Positions 44,558 through 55,773 of a stretch of DNA of 64,000 nt are shown here, piece by piece. The stretch lies in the NCBI GenBank assembly GCA_024195265.1, contig JAJLRJ010000013.1, positions 15,639,162 through 15,703,161 on the forward strand. The letters run 5' to 3'. A model generated the notes under the pieces. The model did no database searches. It worked only from the letters and a program-made list of their open reading frames with translations, and had not been told where the DNA came from. Position numbers and translations under genes: made by a program. The DNA is from Dendrophyllia cribrosa. Lineage: Eukaryota > Cnidaria > Anthozoa > Scleractinia > Dendrophylliidae. Position 1 is the stretch's first letter. Every line of letters starts with the position of its first letter.

Positions 44558-44770
44558 AGAGTAGATGTAAGTGGCTAGTTCTGGGACACCCATTTTAAGG
44601 CCCCACAGACCCCTATGGAGCCTTAATTTAATGATTGACACCCCCTATCTCCAGGACCTCCTGCCAGTCGGCCCTGGGATAGGGGGTGTCAATCATTAAA
44701 TTAAGGCTCCATAGGGGTCTGTGGGGCCTTAAAATGGGTGTCCCAGAAACTAGCCACTTACATCTACTCT
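44558..44770. repeat. Left terminal palindrome of M2
   Basis: AGAGTAGATGTAAGTGGCTA at 44558 pairs with TAGCCACTTACATCTACTCT ending at 44770. Arms are ~95 bp around the spacer CTCCAGGACCTCCTGCCAG. Confidence 0.95.
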
Positions 44771-44822
44771 GCCCGATCCATCCTCTTCACACAGAGCGCA
44801 TAAGGGCGGTCTGTCCGAGTAT

Positions 44823-44965
44823 AGGTGGTTTTCATGTTACGTCATCGCCGCCATGCTGGTGGACATAAACAATAGTTCTCTCATTAGCTCCCTTTGTTCG
44901 TCCACCAGCATTTGTTCGTTTCACTATTGTTATCTATGTCTCTAGAGATTGATTGCAAACCACCT
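44823..44965. mobile_element. Short MITE between the M2 terminus and PolB
   Basis: AGGTGGTTTTCATG ... GATTGCAAACCACCT with TA at each side; an internal inverted repeat GCTGGTGGAC / GTCCACCAGC is also present. 143 bp. It has displaced the PolB upstream region relative to the TIR, since CAATTGAAGAAAT resumes directly after it as in M1. Confidence 0.7.
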
Positions 44966-45006
44966 ATGGCCAATTGAAGAAATTAATACTCCTTGTATAT
45001 ACCGTG

Positions 45007-47318
45007 ATGGCGAACCTTGCATTCGAACTTCAGAACCGCGGTTTTCGTAACTGGCTTCACAGTTATAAAATGCATGTTCAAGAAGATTTTCATGTGAGGG
45101 ATCTTCTTATCTTTCAAAATCTGATCGAACATGCAATTCTCAGAGTGATCAGATCAGAGTCAAATCAACTCGGCCCTTTTAAGTTTAATTACGGCATCTT
45201 GATTAAACTTATAAAAGAAGGGAACAGAGGGGTTGAGCGTGCGACGTTTTATCTAGGGCAGAAGGAGCCGACAATCATCAACATCTTTGACGAGGGCGCC
45301 GTTAAGAGAAGACTCGACGAAAATATAAACAGAAAAAGAGAAGAAGTCACTGAAATCGTTGTAAACGGGTCGGGTTGGACAGTTGCAGGGATTGACGAAG
45401 TATTCCTTGACTTTGCCCGTTATGAGCCAATAAGAGGCGGATCTTATTTCCCTCTTCCTCGGGCTCTCAAGGTAAAACACGCCTTAATAAATATCAAAAA
45501 CAGAGATCATGCTTGTCTGAGGTGGGCAATGAGGGCTGCGCGCTTCCCTGCCGCTGTGCACCCGGAAAGGACAAGTAAATACCCAATAGACGATGGGTTT
45601 GACTTTACGTGCATTTCCTTCCCCACACCGCTGCATGAAATATCGAAGGTTGAGAAGCTCAATAACATTGCAATCAATGTTTTAGGCTGGCAAAACAGCA
45701 AAGTTACCACTTATCGCGTCAGTGAGATGGAAGGCGAGGAGATTCCACGAATCAATGTCTTACTCATTACAATGATAGACCCTCGCACATTCGAAACCAT
45801 CAGCCATTACTGCCTTGTAAAGAGCCTAAGCAGGCTTCTTCACGAACAACACTCTATAAACCATCATGTACACTTCTGCGTGAGATGTTTGCAAGGCTTC
45901 TCATCAGAAATAATTCTCGAAGACCATCTAATCTATTGCAAAGGAGCCTCAAACCGACCAACAAGAGTCGAAATGCCCAAGGAAGGTGAAAACATCCTTC
46001 GCTTTAAGAATTATCAAAAACAGATGAAGGTTCCTTATGTGATATATGCTGACTGTGAGAGCCTCATCGAAAAGCTAGACGCGCGGATCCCCCCAAAGGA
46101 ACAAAGCAGCACCACAAAGACTGAGGTTCACAAACCCTGCGGGTTTTCCTTCATTACTGTCAGATCAGATGGCGCGGTTGGTCATCCCTACATTTACCGA
46201 GGAGAGAACCCTGTTCGTGAGTTTCTTGCATCTCTTCAGAGGGCTGAAGTAGAGATACGTAAGGCTCTCGAGCACAAAGAACCATTACAAATGGCAGGCG
46301 TTGATTGGGATGACTTCAACAAAGCCACGGATTGCCATATCTGCGGAAAGACTCTAATTGTGCGCAACGCAAGGGACGAGTTTGAGTTCTTTCACCCAGA
46401 AACAGGAGAGTACTGCGGCAAGGTACACAGACACACGAGGGCACCTGGCAGCAAGCGCAGTTGTTACGGAGAGTGGTTAAAAGGCACAGCACTAGATGAG
46501 AATGGAAGATTTATAAGCGGTAAGTGGGCAAAGAGGCAGAAAAAGATTGAGTTACCAGAGGACGACTGTGGATTTTGTGCCAGACCTCTTCTGCGAGAAT
46601 GTTACAGAGATGCAGTAATAGACCACTGCCACATCACTGGCAGGTATCGCGGGGCTGCCCACAACACATGCAACAGAAGTTACTTCAGAATCCACCCAAA
46701 GAAGATAACAATCCCGGTTGTCTTTCACAACTTGAAAGGCTATGATGCTCACCATCTGATGCAGAAAATCGCAGAGGTTGGTTCTGAACTTAAATGCATC
46801 CCCACAACAATGGAGAAATATATCTCTTTCTCTATGGGTCAGCTTAGATTCATAGACAGCTGCCAGTTTATGCAACAAAGCCTCGATGGCCTTGTCACAT
46901 CAATCAAACCAGAAGCTTTCGAGATCTTAAAACAACAAGAAACGGATCCAGCAAAAAGAGATCTTTTACTCCGAAAGGGTGTTTATCCCTACGAGTACAT
47001 GGATTCCTTCGAACGTTTCAATGAAACCTCCATTCCACCGAAGGAGGCCTTTTTCAGCAAGCTTAAAAAGGAGCATATCACAGACGATGACTACGTTCAC
47101 GCGCAACGAGTGTGGGATGCCTTTGAATGTGAGAATCTCGGAGATTACCACGACATCTATCTCCTAACGGACGTCATCCTCCTCGCAGATGTGTTTGAAA
47201 ACTTTAGGAAGACATGCCTTAAGAATTACCGTTTAGACCCTGCACATTATTACACCAGCCCTGGTTTGAGTTGGGATGCGTTCCTGAAACACACTGGCAT
47301 AGAGTTGGAGCTTCTGAC
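45007..47318 (+). pseudogene. PolB of M2, N-terminal ~771 residues, cut by M3
   Basis: Family B polymerase with the same order as M1 PolB. C2H2-like finger HFCVRC...HLIYC (~297-318), exonuclease motif I YADCES (~351), zinc insert CHICGK, then CGFC...DHCHITGRYRGAAHNTC (~520-558), motif II FHNLKGYDAHH (~575), exonuclease region LTDVILLADVFENFR (~721) and YYTSPGLSWDAF (~749). The frame is uninterrupted until M3 inserts within the LELLT block, before palm motifs A-C. The ATG at 45007 fits best: CTTGTATATACCGTG precedes it, resembling the M1 upstream motif. Only ~8 extra residues are read into M3 before TAG. Confidence 0.92.
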
Positions 47319-47586
47319 AGTAGTTGATAAAAGACAATCCTAGGCCACTTTCAATTAATCCCAAATTTCACACAAATAACCAAAACCTCATTTCCCCTTA
47401 ATTTCAACGAACTGGGAAGTTGTTGGAACTGAACAGAAAAGATAAAGTTGTGTTGAATTACACTTAAGATGGAATTGGTTGGAATTGGTGATTTTTAGCG
47501 AATAATTGGGAAAAGATAAATGTTGAAAATTATGTGAAATTTGGGGTTAATTGAAAGTGGCCTAGGATTGTCTTTTATCAACTACT
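47319..47586. repeat. Left terminal palindrome of M3
   Basis: AGTAGTTGATAAAAGACAAT pairs with ATTGTCTTTTATCAACTACT. Arms of ~60 bp are nearly perfect (they include CCTAGGCCACTTTCAATTAA), and the interior contains weaker inverted TTGGAATT phrases. Confidence 0.95.
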
Positions 47587-47660
47587 TACGTCAAAATTTA
47601 GCACAAAGAATTTTGTCCATTTTTCATAAATTCCAAGGTCACTCTCTGGGAAACCCCTCT

Positions 47661-50600
47661 TCATGCGCAGACATTTTCCTCCAGTCTCCAATGCCCCAAA
47701 GCCAGCGTGTTAATTCCATTTTCCTGAATCACAACTTTGTCATCATTGGCAGATAACGCAATTTTGGTCATGTTTTCCGTGAACAAATGGTGGTCCCTGC
47801 TGCGAAATACACTTTGTTTTCTGATTTGCGTTTGTTTTGTCCTCAAGCATTTCACGAAGTTTGCATGTCTCAAACTCTTTTTGATCATGCATTTTTTCAC
47901 TCCTTTTGCTTTTTGTTTTCCAATGGTTTCTGCGTTCTCCTCAATCAGGAAAGAATATAGTTTCGGTTTTAGGGCAACAAATTCTTTCAACATTGCGCCC
48001 CCGCATTCATCTTTCATCAGTCCAATCTTTTTCTTGTTTTCTTTCACAATTGGCATTCCATTCAACACAGCTGGGTGATCTTTGGGAAAGTCATTTGTGT
48101 CAAACCACTCTGGCACATCTTTTGCAATATCCGCAAAGAAATCTTCTGTTTCAATCTTCAGCACCAAAGAATCTGTGTCAGTATATAGGACAGAACATTT
48201 TTCCCACTTTTTCTTCACATACCCATAATGGAAGTTATACATCAAAGTTTTGGACAGATCCAAGATTGACATCCCAGCGAAGATGGGCTTATTCATGACC
48301 ACTCGCGTTTTCCTCATCTTGATCGCAATTAAAAATTCATCGAAAATCTTCAAGTCTGCGAAGTTAGGTTTGTTAATTAATTTTTCTGCCCTTTGAACAT
48401 CTTTCACCAGTTCAATGGAAACTCGTTTTCTCAAGTTTTCCATGGTTTTCCCAAATACGGAGTTGTTCATCAGCTTGAAGAAATCTTTTTCAAATGCATT
48501 TTGCCCTTTGGCTCTCAGGACTGTGTTTTTATCAATGTAACATTTCATGTAAGGCCTCTCTTTGAATTTAATACCTCTTTTCACTTTTTTCAGTTTCATT
48601 CCCAGGGAAAGATAAAGTTTCAAATTTTCTCCATGCAACACCATGCCTTCTTTATCCCTCAGATTCTGTGTCAACTTAGGCACTTTTCCCAACACCAGAA
48701 TTTCTGGAGCCAGGGGAAAATCATTCTGGTCGTCATGCAGTTCTTTGGGATAAATAAGATCAACTTGAAGAATGCAACCAATTCCTTCTTCATTCATAAA
48801 GTTTTCCCAGTTTTGCAATTCATTTTCTTTCATCCATTGGAATTCTCCAACTGAAAGAGGCTGTGACATTGCCCACCCATAAAGGTTGTTTGCATCCAAA
48901 TAAACTAGAAAACTGGAAGCTTGATCGGGGTTGAAATCCTTCAAATATTTATTGTTTGCTTTCGCAAATCGTTTGAATGCATTTGCGTTTCCCCCTCTGA
49001 TCCCTTTTTCAATCATCAACAACATATCCACATCTTCCAGAAGTTCCAATTCCACCCCCGTCATTTTCAACATTGCATCCCAAGCCATTCCGGGGGCAGT
49101 GAAGAAGTGAGCAGGATCTAATCCATAGTTTTCTTCGCAAAGTTTTCTGAAACTTTCCATGACATCGGCAAGCAGCAACACATCCGTTTTCAAATAAAGA
49201 TCGTGGAATTCTCCCATGTTTTTCATCCCAAATTCTTCCCAGACTTTCTGGGCGTGTTGAAAATCTTCATCTTTCACTTTCTCCTAATTTAATCGGGAGA
49301 AAAAAGCGGTTTTCTTTGGTAGTTTTTTCTCAAACTTATCAAACCCATCCATGAATTCATAGGGATAAACTCCTTTTCGGCATACCAACTCGCTGCGTTC
49401 TCCAAAAAATCTGGTAGTTTCTTTCAGTTCTTCTTTAGGAAGATTCTTCACCAGCGATGCCATTCCCGCCAGCGTGAATTTAAAGGAATCCAGAAATCGA
49501 ATTTCATGTTTCACAGCGATTTCTTTCCATTCTCCTCTCACCCATTTCCATTCTTTTTTCAACTCGAACTTCAGAGAGAAAGAAATATATTTCTCTTCGT
49601 TGTTGGGGATGCATGCCACGCTCAAAACTTCATCCACTGTTCCCAAACCCCGCACAAAAAGATGTGCGTCATAATTTTGGAGATTGTGGAAAAACACAGG
49701 GGTGAATTTTGGTCGTTGAAACTTTCTGTTGCAAGATCTGTGCGCTGCTCCCCTGAATTGTCCGGAGAAATGGCAGTGATCTCTGACTTTGGATAGATCA
49801 TCTTCTCCGAATTCTCCTCGGCACAACCAACACACTGTGGCTTCTCGAAATGATTTCCATTCTTGGTTGGTCAGGGGAAACATTTTCTTTTTCTTCAAAC
49901 TCAGATGAGCTTGTTTTACATGGGCAATCAATTCCCGAATGAAATCTCTGGAAAGTTCTTCAGTTTCATCTTTTGCTCTTTTCAACACGGGTTCCATTTG
50001 CAGAAATGGGGAAACGAGATGAAACGCAAATCCACAGGGAATATGTTCATGAGTTTTCTGAGTCTTCTTTCCCAAATCACCACTTATGGGTTTCAGAATG
50101 GATTCAAAATCTGCATAACCTACAACTGGCACATGCAACATCTTTTGAAAGTTGCGGAAAGAGCATGTGCCTCCTGGAACTTCAATCTTTGTCGCCTCAA
50201 ATTCTCCGCAAATAACTTTATGTTTCTTCAAACTTTCCACGCTGGGAAATGAATTGAGGCATCTTTTACAGAAAAATCTTTCATGCCCATTGCGTGAAAC
50301 TTGAGAGGCTGCAAGGTGAGAGAAATTCTTTACCAAACAAAAGTGAGTTTTGAATTCATTTTTTAGCAGAATCAAATCCACATGGTGTTCTTTTTCTTCC
50401 TCGGTAATCCTCAGGGGGAAGACAGATCCATTCCAGCCAAAAACATTCACTGAAATTTCAGCATTTCTTTTCTCAAATTGTTTGATTGCTGTTATGTCCA
50501 TGGGGAAAACCAAACCATCCCAATTCAATTCTTCTGCTTGTTTTCGCAAAGCCGGTGTGATTCTTTCTGGATGGGACGCAACCATATTACATGCCCTGGT

Positions 50601-51446
50601 AATGCACCATTTGAAGCACATGTCATCTTCATTTTTCATGTTAATCACGGCTTTCTTATTCCCCAAGTCTGGAGGCAAAGCAATCCAAGAAGATCCTCGC
50701 AGTGGCTTCCAGCGCACAAAATGAATTTCCAAACGAATTACTTTTTCAAACACCCAATTACTTCCCCTGCGATTGAAGTTTTCCAAAATTTCAATCATTT
50801 CTCTCCCCATTTCATTAACAATCTCAACGTTGTTCCCCAAATTCTTTTTTTGTTGGGAATGGAAAAATGGTGTATCAATTATTTCCTCTCCAGAAGCCCA
50901 ACTGGTTTGGGACATCTCTACAACCAAAACGCATTTCACTTTTGTTTGTGGATTTGCTTGCAAAAGCTTGATAATTTGCCATCTTGCTTTCTGGAGAAAA
51001 TCTTGGGGAGAAATGGAATCATCTCCTTGAATGACAAATTGTTTCGCGAATCCCTTTAAAGCGGATTTTCCTTCTTCCACGACCAACCTTTGTTCCCACA
51101 ATTCTTTGGTTTGTTTTTTCAATCTTTCTACCGCGGGAGTCGATCTTCTCCTAATTTCCACATCATCCACATTTTCCAACCAATTCAACCAGTCAGAAAT
51201 CGTTTCTGTTTGTTTTTTTATCACTTTAGGAATGGCTTTCATAGGCGCTCTTCTTTTAACCGGAATCAAAATAGGTACTCGTAGTTTTCTATTTTTCCAA
51301 TTCAAAGGATTTTGTCGAGTTGTTTTCCCCCCTCCAGTCCATAGATTTTCAATTAAAAAGTCCACCAGGTCATCTTTCTTCATTCGAGACCACCCCCGCA
51401 ATCCAGATGATTGCGCAAATGTTTTCCATGCAGCCAACGTTGACAT
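47661..51446 (-). pseudogene. PolB of M3, full length with a single in-frame TAG
   Basis: ~1,260 codons in one frame from ATG at 51446 to TGA at 47661, broken only by TAG at 49284-49286. The N-terminus has a SAP-like motif (LRGWSRMKKDDLVDFLIENL, ~15-34), then a finger (FFCKRCLNSF...H), exonuclease motif I GYADFES (~455), a zinc insert (CWLCRG ... DHCHFSGQFRGAAH, ~540-575), motif II FHNLQNYDAH, YYAPG-like FFTAPGMAWDAM, motif A YLDANNLYGWAMS, motif B KLMNNSVFGKTMENL and motif C YTDTDSL. All catalytic residues are present. The stop lies just before KVKDEDFQHAQKVW, at a position where relatives have a normal codon. Whether read through or dead is not known. Confidence 0.93.
49284..49286 (-). other. 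Premature TAG in M3 PolB
   Basis: The frame is identical on both sides (2 codons between the stop and the next counted residue), so it is a point nonsense change and not a frameshift. Confidence 0.9.
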
Positions 51447-51485
51447 TTTAAATAGGGGAAAAATCTTTTTCCCCTATTTAAAATG
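51444..51485. promoter_or_regulatory. Perfect palindromic divergent start region
   Basis: CATTTTAAATAGGGGAAAAA, spacer TC, then its exact reverse complement TTTTTCCCCTATTTAAAATG. Each arm includes a start codon: minus-strand ATG of PolB and plus-strand ATG of the gene at 51483. Confidence 0.9.
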
Positions 51486-51971
51486 AAGTTTTCAATTCAA
51501 GAGGAAGGAAAAGAAAAGCAAACCTTTTTCACATTCAAAGAAGCTCAGGAACAAACTGGACTCCCATCAAAAACGATTATGCGAGTTCTCAAATCGGGTA
51601 ACATCAAATATTTCAGATGAGCCGATAAAAAAACCTTTTGGATTCAGGAGGAAGAAGAATCGCCATTTATCCAGATTGATGGGGAAGATTTTTTCTGTGC
51701 AGAGGAAATTCAGAGACGATTTGGGTTGTCACGCACAGTTTTTTTCAATCAACTCGGCAGGAAAAAAACTCATTTTCTGGATTCAACCGAGAAATCTCAT
51801 GAAGTCACTTGGGCATCTCCCAGACTGGAGAGATTTATCAATCTCATGAGAGTGAAAGCTGCGGATGAAAAATATATGCATTCTCGTGCCAAAAAAGGAA
51901 TGTCAAAAATCTTCTCAGGCATTCAGGCTGAAATGACTAACTGTCTTGAAACTTGTCAAGCCACATTTTGA
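51483..51971 (+). pseudogene. Two-module NUMOD1-like HTH protein, in-frame TGA
   Basis: Two copies of a ~45-residue module: TFKEAQEQTGLPSKTIMRVL and, after TGA at 51618-51620, FCAEEIQRRFGLSRTVFFNQ, each followed by a short beta stretch. The pattern (helix, turn, I..al..G, beta) resembles NUMOD1/HTH DNA-binding modules found next to homing nucleases. The TGA directly follows AGA and precedes GCC, at a CpG-prone position (CGA to TGA is the simplest history). Adjacent genes at 51994 and 53982 carry related modules. Confidence 0.6.
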
Positions 51972-51993
51972 TTTTTTCTCCATTGGATAAAAA

Positions 51994-52263
51994 ATGAAGA
52001 AGGAAAAACTTTTCACAATTGAAGGCAAAGATTTCTTTTCTGTGGAGGAATTGACAATCCCATTGGATGAAATAAAAAATCATGCCAGTTGGATTCATCC
52101 CAGATTTCACAAAGTATGTGAGTTGACGGATGAAGAAATCAGAATGATGAACGGGGTTGAAAATGAAATGAACTTTCAGAAAGCGATTGACATGGCAACT
52201 GGTTTTCTTCCAGTTGAAACGGATGAAGACAGGGAGTTTATGGAGAAATGGATTTGGAAATGA
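51994..52263 (+). CDS. Small protein related to the HTH-module genes
   Basis: 89 residues, intact. Its first residues (FTIEGKDFFSVEELTIPLDE) parallel the second module of the upstream gene (QIDGEDFFCAEE), and an acidic C-terminus follows. It has its own ATAAAAAATG-type start. Function not recognised; 22 bp after the preceding stop and 21 bp before the next start, so part of a tight cluster. Confidence 0.55.
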   Translation: MKKEKLFTIEGKDFFSVEELTIPLDEIKNHASWIHPRFHKVCELTDEEIRMMNGVENEMNFQKAIDMATGFLPVETDEDREFMEKWIWK

Positions 52264-52284
52264 TTTTTTATTTTCACTAAGAAA

Positions 52285-52918
52285 ATGAATCCTGAAAAAG
52301 TTTCCATCTCCGATATTACTCTCAAAGATCCTGTGAAACGATCCTCTGGAAAGATCACCTATTGTTTGCTCCCATGTTCTCTCAATGACCAAAAACTTCA
52401 ACTGAAACTCAAAACCAAGTTCAAAATCTTTGCTCATGAAGGAAATTCTTTCTCTTTGGGAATAAATCTCCCAACAGAAAACATCTCATTTTTCCGCAAA
52501 CTGGAAACTCATCTCAATTCCATCGCAGTAAAAAAACAACCAGAAGTGAAAAAACTTGGTCCGTCTTTTGCTAAGTTTCGCGATGGAGATTTCACTCTCC
52601 TGAAAGTGGATAAATCTGAACAGGAAAAGATCTTTGCAAAGATTTATCCCTCTAAACTGCCTAAAACAGATTTCTCTTGTCGTTTTTGGGAGTTGGTTGA
52701 TGAGAAGAAGAAAAAACCCATCCTGAAACAAAAAGAACTCATTGGCATGCCCCTTCTTGGGCAAGTTGTCTTTTCTATCTCTACATTTTTTCTGCGGAAA
52801 CATCAGATCAATCACAGCGATTGTGGATGAAGTTCTTGTGGAGGAAATAGTTCAAAGTGCCTCAGTTTTCGATGATTTTGAGGACAGGGATGAAGATGAA
52901 GATGAAAATGAAGTTTGA
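52285..52918 (+). pseudogene. Possible ssDNA-binding protein with acidic tail, one frameshift
   Basis: Residues ~1-170 form alternating strands (GKITYCLLPCSLNDQKLQLK; FSLGINLPTENISFFRKLE). Near 52790, in a T-run, the frame shifts; the correct continuation reads SITAIVDEVLVEEIVQSASV and ends with an acidic tail (DDFEDRDEDEDENEV) at 52918. The overall layout, beta-rich core plus strongly acidic C-terminus next to PolB, is that of viral single-stranded DNA-binding proteins. No signature motif makes this certain. Confidence 0.4.
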
Positions 52919-53981
52919 TTTGACATCTGTGATGTGAAATCATTTTGTCATTTATCACTGAGAAGGGTTAAACAGATTTTTCTTCAGGATACCATGTTTA
53001 TATGTTTTTTTTGTTTTTTTGTTTTTCATTTTTTGATTTTTAAAATTCTTTACCCTGAAAGAACTTTCCAATGATTTAAAGATTGTCATTTGTCACTGGA
53101 GAGGTTGTCATTTATCACTGAGAAGGGTTTAACAGATTTTTCTTCAGGATACCATGTTTATATGTTTTTTTTTGTTTTTTGGTTTTTGATTTTTAAAATT
53201 CTTTACCCGGAATGAACTTTTCAATGAAACAAAATATATCTCCTGATAAACTTTAACAGAAAAAACTATGTGAAATCATTTTGTCATTTGTCACTGGAGA
53301 GGTTGTCATTTGTCACTGAAGAGGTTGTCATTTGTCACTGGAGAGGTTGGTTTTGTTTTCCCCTGAATTTGCCACTGGAAAGATTGTCATTTGTCACTGG
53401 AGAGGTTACTTGTCACTGGAGTGACATTCATTTATCACCCATAAAGGTTTGGAAGAAAACTAGTTTTTCAACTGAAATTAACTTAAAGTGTGAAAAAACA
53501 TTTTTGACAGTTTTGCATTTTTTATTTTTCTTCAGGAGGCTGTGTTTATATTGTTTTTTTGTTTTTTGATTTTTAAAATTCTTTACCCTGAATGAACTTT
53601 TCAATGAAACAAAATATGCTTCCTGATAAACTTTAGCAGAAAAACTCTGAAATGACAAATATTGGTCTTGCAAACATCTTGAAAATCATTTTGTCATTTA
53701 TCCAAATGTGGGGTGAAAATCATTTTGTCATGTGGGGTGAAAATCTTTCTCCAGAATTTGAGGAAATCCATTTTGTGAAATATTCTCCAGAAAACTTTGG
53801 GATGAAAATCATTTCAAAATCATTTTGAAATCATTTTGAAATCCATTTTGAAATCCATTTTGAAATCATTTCACAAATCCATTTTGTGAAATCTTCTCCA
53901 GAAAATCATTTCACAAAATCTTTTCCAGAAAACTTTGAGAACATTCTTGTGGTTTTTTCATTTTTTTTGACACCTATCAAA
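52919..53981. repeat. Repeat-rich intergenic region of M3
   Basis: No gene. Direct repeats: GTCATTTGTCACTGGAGAGG-type units (~22 bp) about six times between 53089 and 53430. TTTTTGATTTTTAAAATTC-containing blocks of ~130 bp recur at ~53025-53060, 53180-53215 and 53560-53590. A run of AAATCATTTTG/AAATCCATTTTG lies at 53800-53900. Confidence 0.8.
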
Positions 53982-55259
53982 ATGTGGGTTTTGATAGATG
54001 CTTTCTCAAAAGAACGTCTCAGTGAAAGATTTTCTTCACAGGCGGCTCTTGCAAGATTTATGAAGTTCACTCCAAAGTATCTCAACAAGGCAATCAATGA
54101 AGGGAAGAATGTTTTCACTCTCCAAGGCAGAGAAGTCCGGGTTGCGAATCAAACTCAAGATCGATTGGCAGTTCATGATTCTCCCAAAGGACCACCCCTG
54201 AAAACTTTTGAAACAATGGCAGAGATGGCCCAGTGGATTGGAGTGACTCGTCAAGCAATCTATGCCGCGTTCAATCGGCTTGCTGAAGAATGTTTTGTTA
54301 AGAAAGATGGGAAGAAATTTTTCCTGTCAAGAACCTTTGAAAAAGGGCCGTTGGTCGATCCCTAGTTGGAAGATGAAACGCCAACTCCAAAGAAGATTCA
54401 ATCCATTCCCATTCGCATTATTTCATCTTCAACAACAACCATTTTCCCCAGTGTTGTTGCAGCTACAAAGGAACTGGGAATTGACTCAGGGACCATTCAT
54501 AATGCTTTAAAAAGTGGAAGAAACAGTTTCACTAGAAGAAGTGATGGAGAAAAATTCAAAGTGGAAAAAGTTGAGAAACCAACACCACCATCTCTTCCTC
54601 CCAAACCCGTTCCCCAACCACGAAGGAAAACACCACCTATCCCCCAACCACGATGTCCGCCCATTCCTCAACCACGAAAACCAAAACCACCCATCCCTCA
54701 ACCACGAATTCCGCCCATCCCCCAACCACGAAAACCAAAACCATCAATCCCCCAACCACCCATCCCCCAACCACAAGATCAAATTCCTTCTCCTGTAGAG
54801 GAGGAAGTTGATTGGTACAAGCTCTCAACCAAGGAACAAAATGAATATAACGAAAGACGAGGAAAGGAAATAGATGAAAATATCGCTAGGATGAATGCAG
54901 AAGAGGATAAAAAACAGGCTATAGAAGAGCAACTTTGGACACAAAAGCGCCTTAAAAATTGGAAGCGCATACTAGACATCTTCAATGAATTCACTCCATG
55001 CGAAGATAGCAGTGTGGATAGACTGGCTGGAGAAAACGACAAGCAAGTAATCTTCAACCTAGATTCATTTGACTATGCAGTTGTGCAAAATTATAAGGAT
55101 TTTGCCCAGTGTTTTCACGAGCGTTGTTATATGTTTTTTCCTAGTGAACAGAAATTCAATCGTTTTCTCCCAGAAGAACAATGGAAGTTTAAAGTCCAAC
55201 CCGATCCTTGGGCGAGTGAGCAAGATTGGGTGCGAGTTTTATTCGTTAAGAATGACTGA
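53982..55259 (+). pseudogene. Three-module NUMOD1-like protein with Pro-rich linker, in-frame TAG
   Basis: ATG 53982 (preceded by ATCAAA). Module 1 FSSQAALARFMKFTPKYLNK (~18-60), module 2 FETMAEMAQWIGVTRQAIYA (~70-115), TAG at 54363-54365, module 3 FPSVVAATKELGIDSGTIHN (~145-190), then a proline-rich repeat linker (IPQPRKPKP, PPIPQPR units, ~200-270) and a C-terminal domain (WKRILDIFNEFTPCEDSS ... CYMFFPSEQKFNRFL). The frame is the same across the TAG. Likely a DNA-binding or replication-associated protein; no nuclease motif seen. Confidence 0.6.
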
Positions 55260-55260
55260 G

Positions 55261-55770
55261 TCATCTTTTCATTTCCCAGAAATGAAAAAAATATTCAAAG
55301 TGTTTTTCATATTTTCTCTCAAACTTTTCCAAATCCAATCCCAAATCAATGACAATCCTATCAATCGCTTCCATTGCTGGAAGGAATTCATCTCGATTGA
55401 ATTGTCCACTTCTCAAAGCAAAACGCAAATCAGTCAATGTTTTCTCGTAGGTTGTGAACGCGAACTTTGTCATTTCAATTTTGTTCCCATATTTCTTCAT
55501 TTCATTCCCTGTTTTGACGACTAATCCTGCACCTGAAATCACTCCCAAAACGATGGGATTCATTGTCACTCCCCCAGCAATTGCGCCAATCGCAACAAGA
55601 GCGGAAGATGTCAAATTCACAAACAAATTCATCTTTTTGAAATGTTTGTGAGCTCTTTTCAAACACCAAAATCTTTTGTGATAGAATCGGAAGAGTTGCT
55701 TGATCTCTTCCAGTTTTTCTTCCCTGATACATGGATCGATGTGATTGAAACTAAAGATGTCTTCTTTCAT
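55261..55770 (-). CDS. Maverick double-hydrophobic protein, M3 version
   Basis: 169 residues, intact. Helical charged N-terminus (REEKLEEIKQLFRFYHKRFW), two hydrophobic segments (SALVAIGAIAGGVTMNPIVL, ~56-75; VLGVISGAGLVVKTG, ~75-89), then a charged helix to the end. Same layout as 17771-18454 in M1. It converges with the HTH gene, stops 1 bp apart, and starts 3 bp after the fibre stop in the same frame. Confidence 0.65.
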   Translation of the reverse strand: MKEDIFSFNHIDPCIREEKLEEIKQLFRFYHKRFWCLKRAHKHFKKMNLFVNLTSSALVAIGAIAGGVTMNPIVLGVISGAGLVVKTGNEMKKYGNKIEMTKFAFTTYEKTLTDLRFALRSGQFNRDEFLPAMEAIDRIVIDLGLDLEKFERKYEKHFEYFFHFWEMKR

Positions 55771-55773
55771 TTT

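Larger units (their letters stand above)
44558..47318. mobile_element. Maverick element M2, left part
   Basis: Begins with a palindromic terminus AGAGTAGATGTAAGTGG and reads directly into PolB. It is interrupted in PolB by M3 at 47319; the right part is not in the window. Gene order and the TIR palindrome match M1, but the sequences differ, so it is a related but separate lineage. Confidence 0.9.

Noticed and set aside
50350..51059. Plus-strand ORFs of 120-190 codons
   Set aside because: Antisense of M3 PolB.
53089..53430. CRISPR-like direct repeats
   Set aside because: Units are adjacent or irregularly spaced, no unique spacers of constant size, and this is animal DNA.
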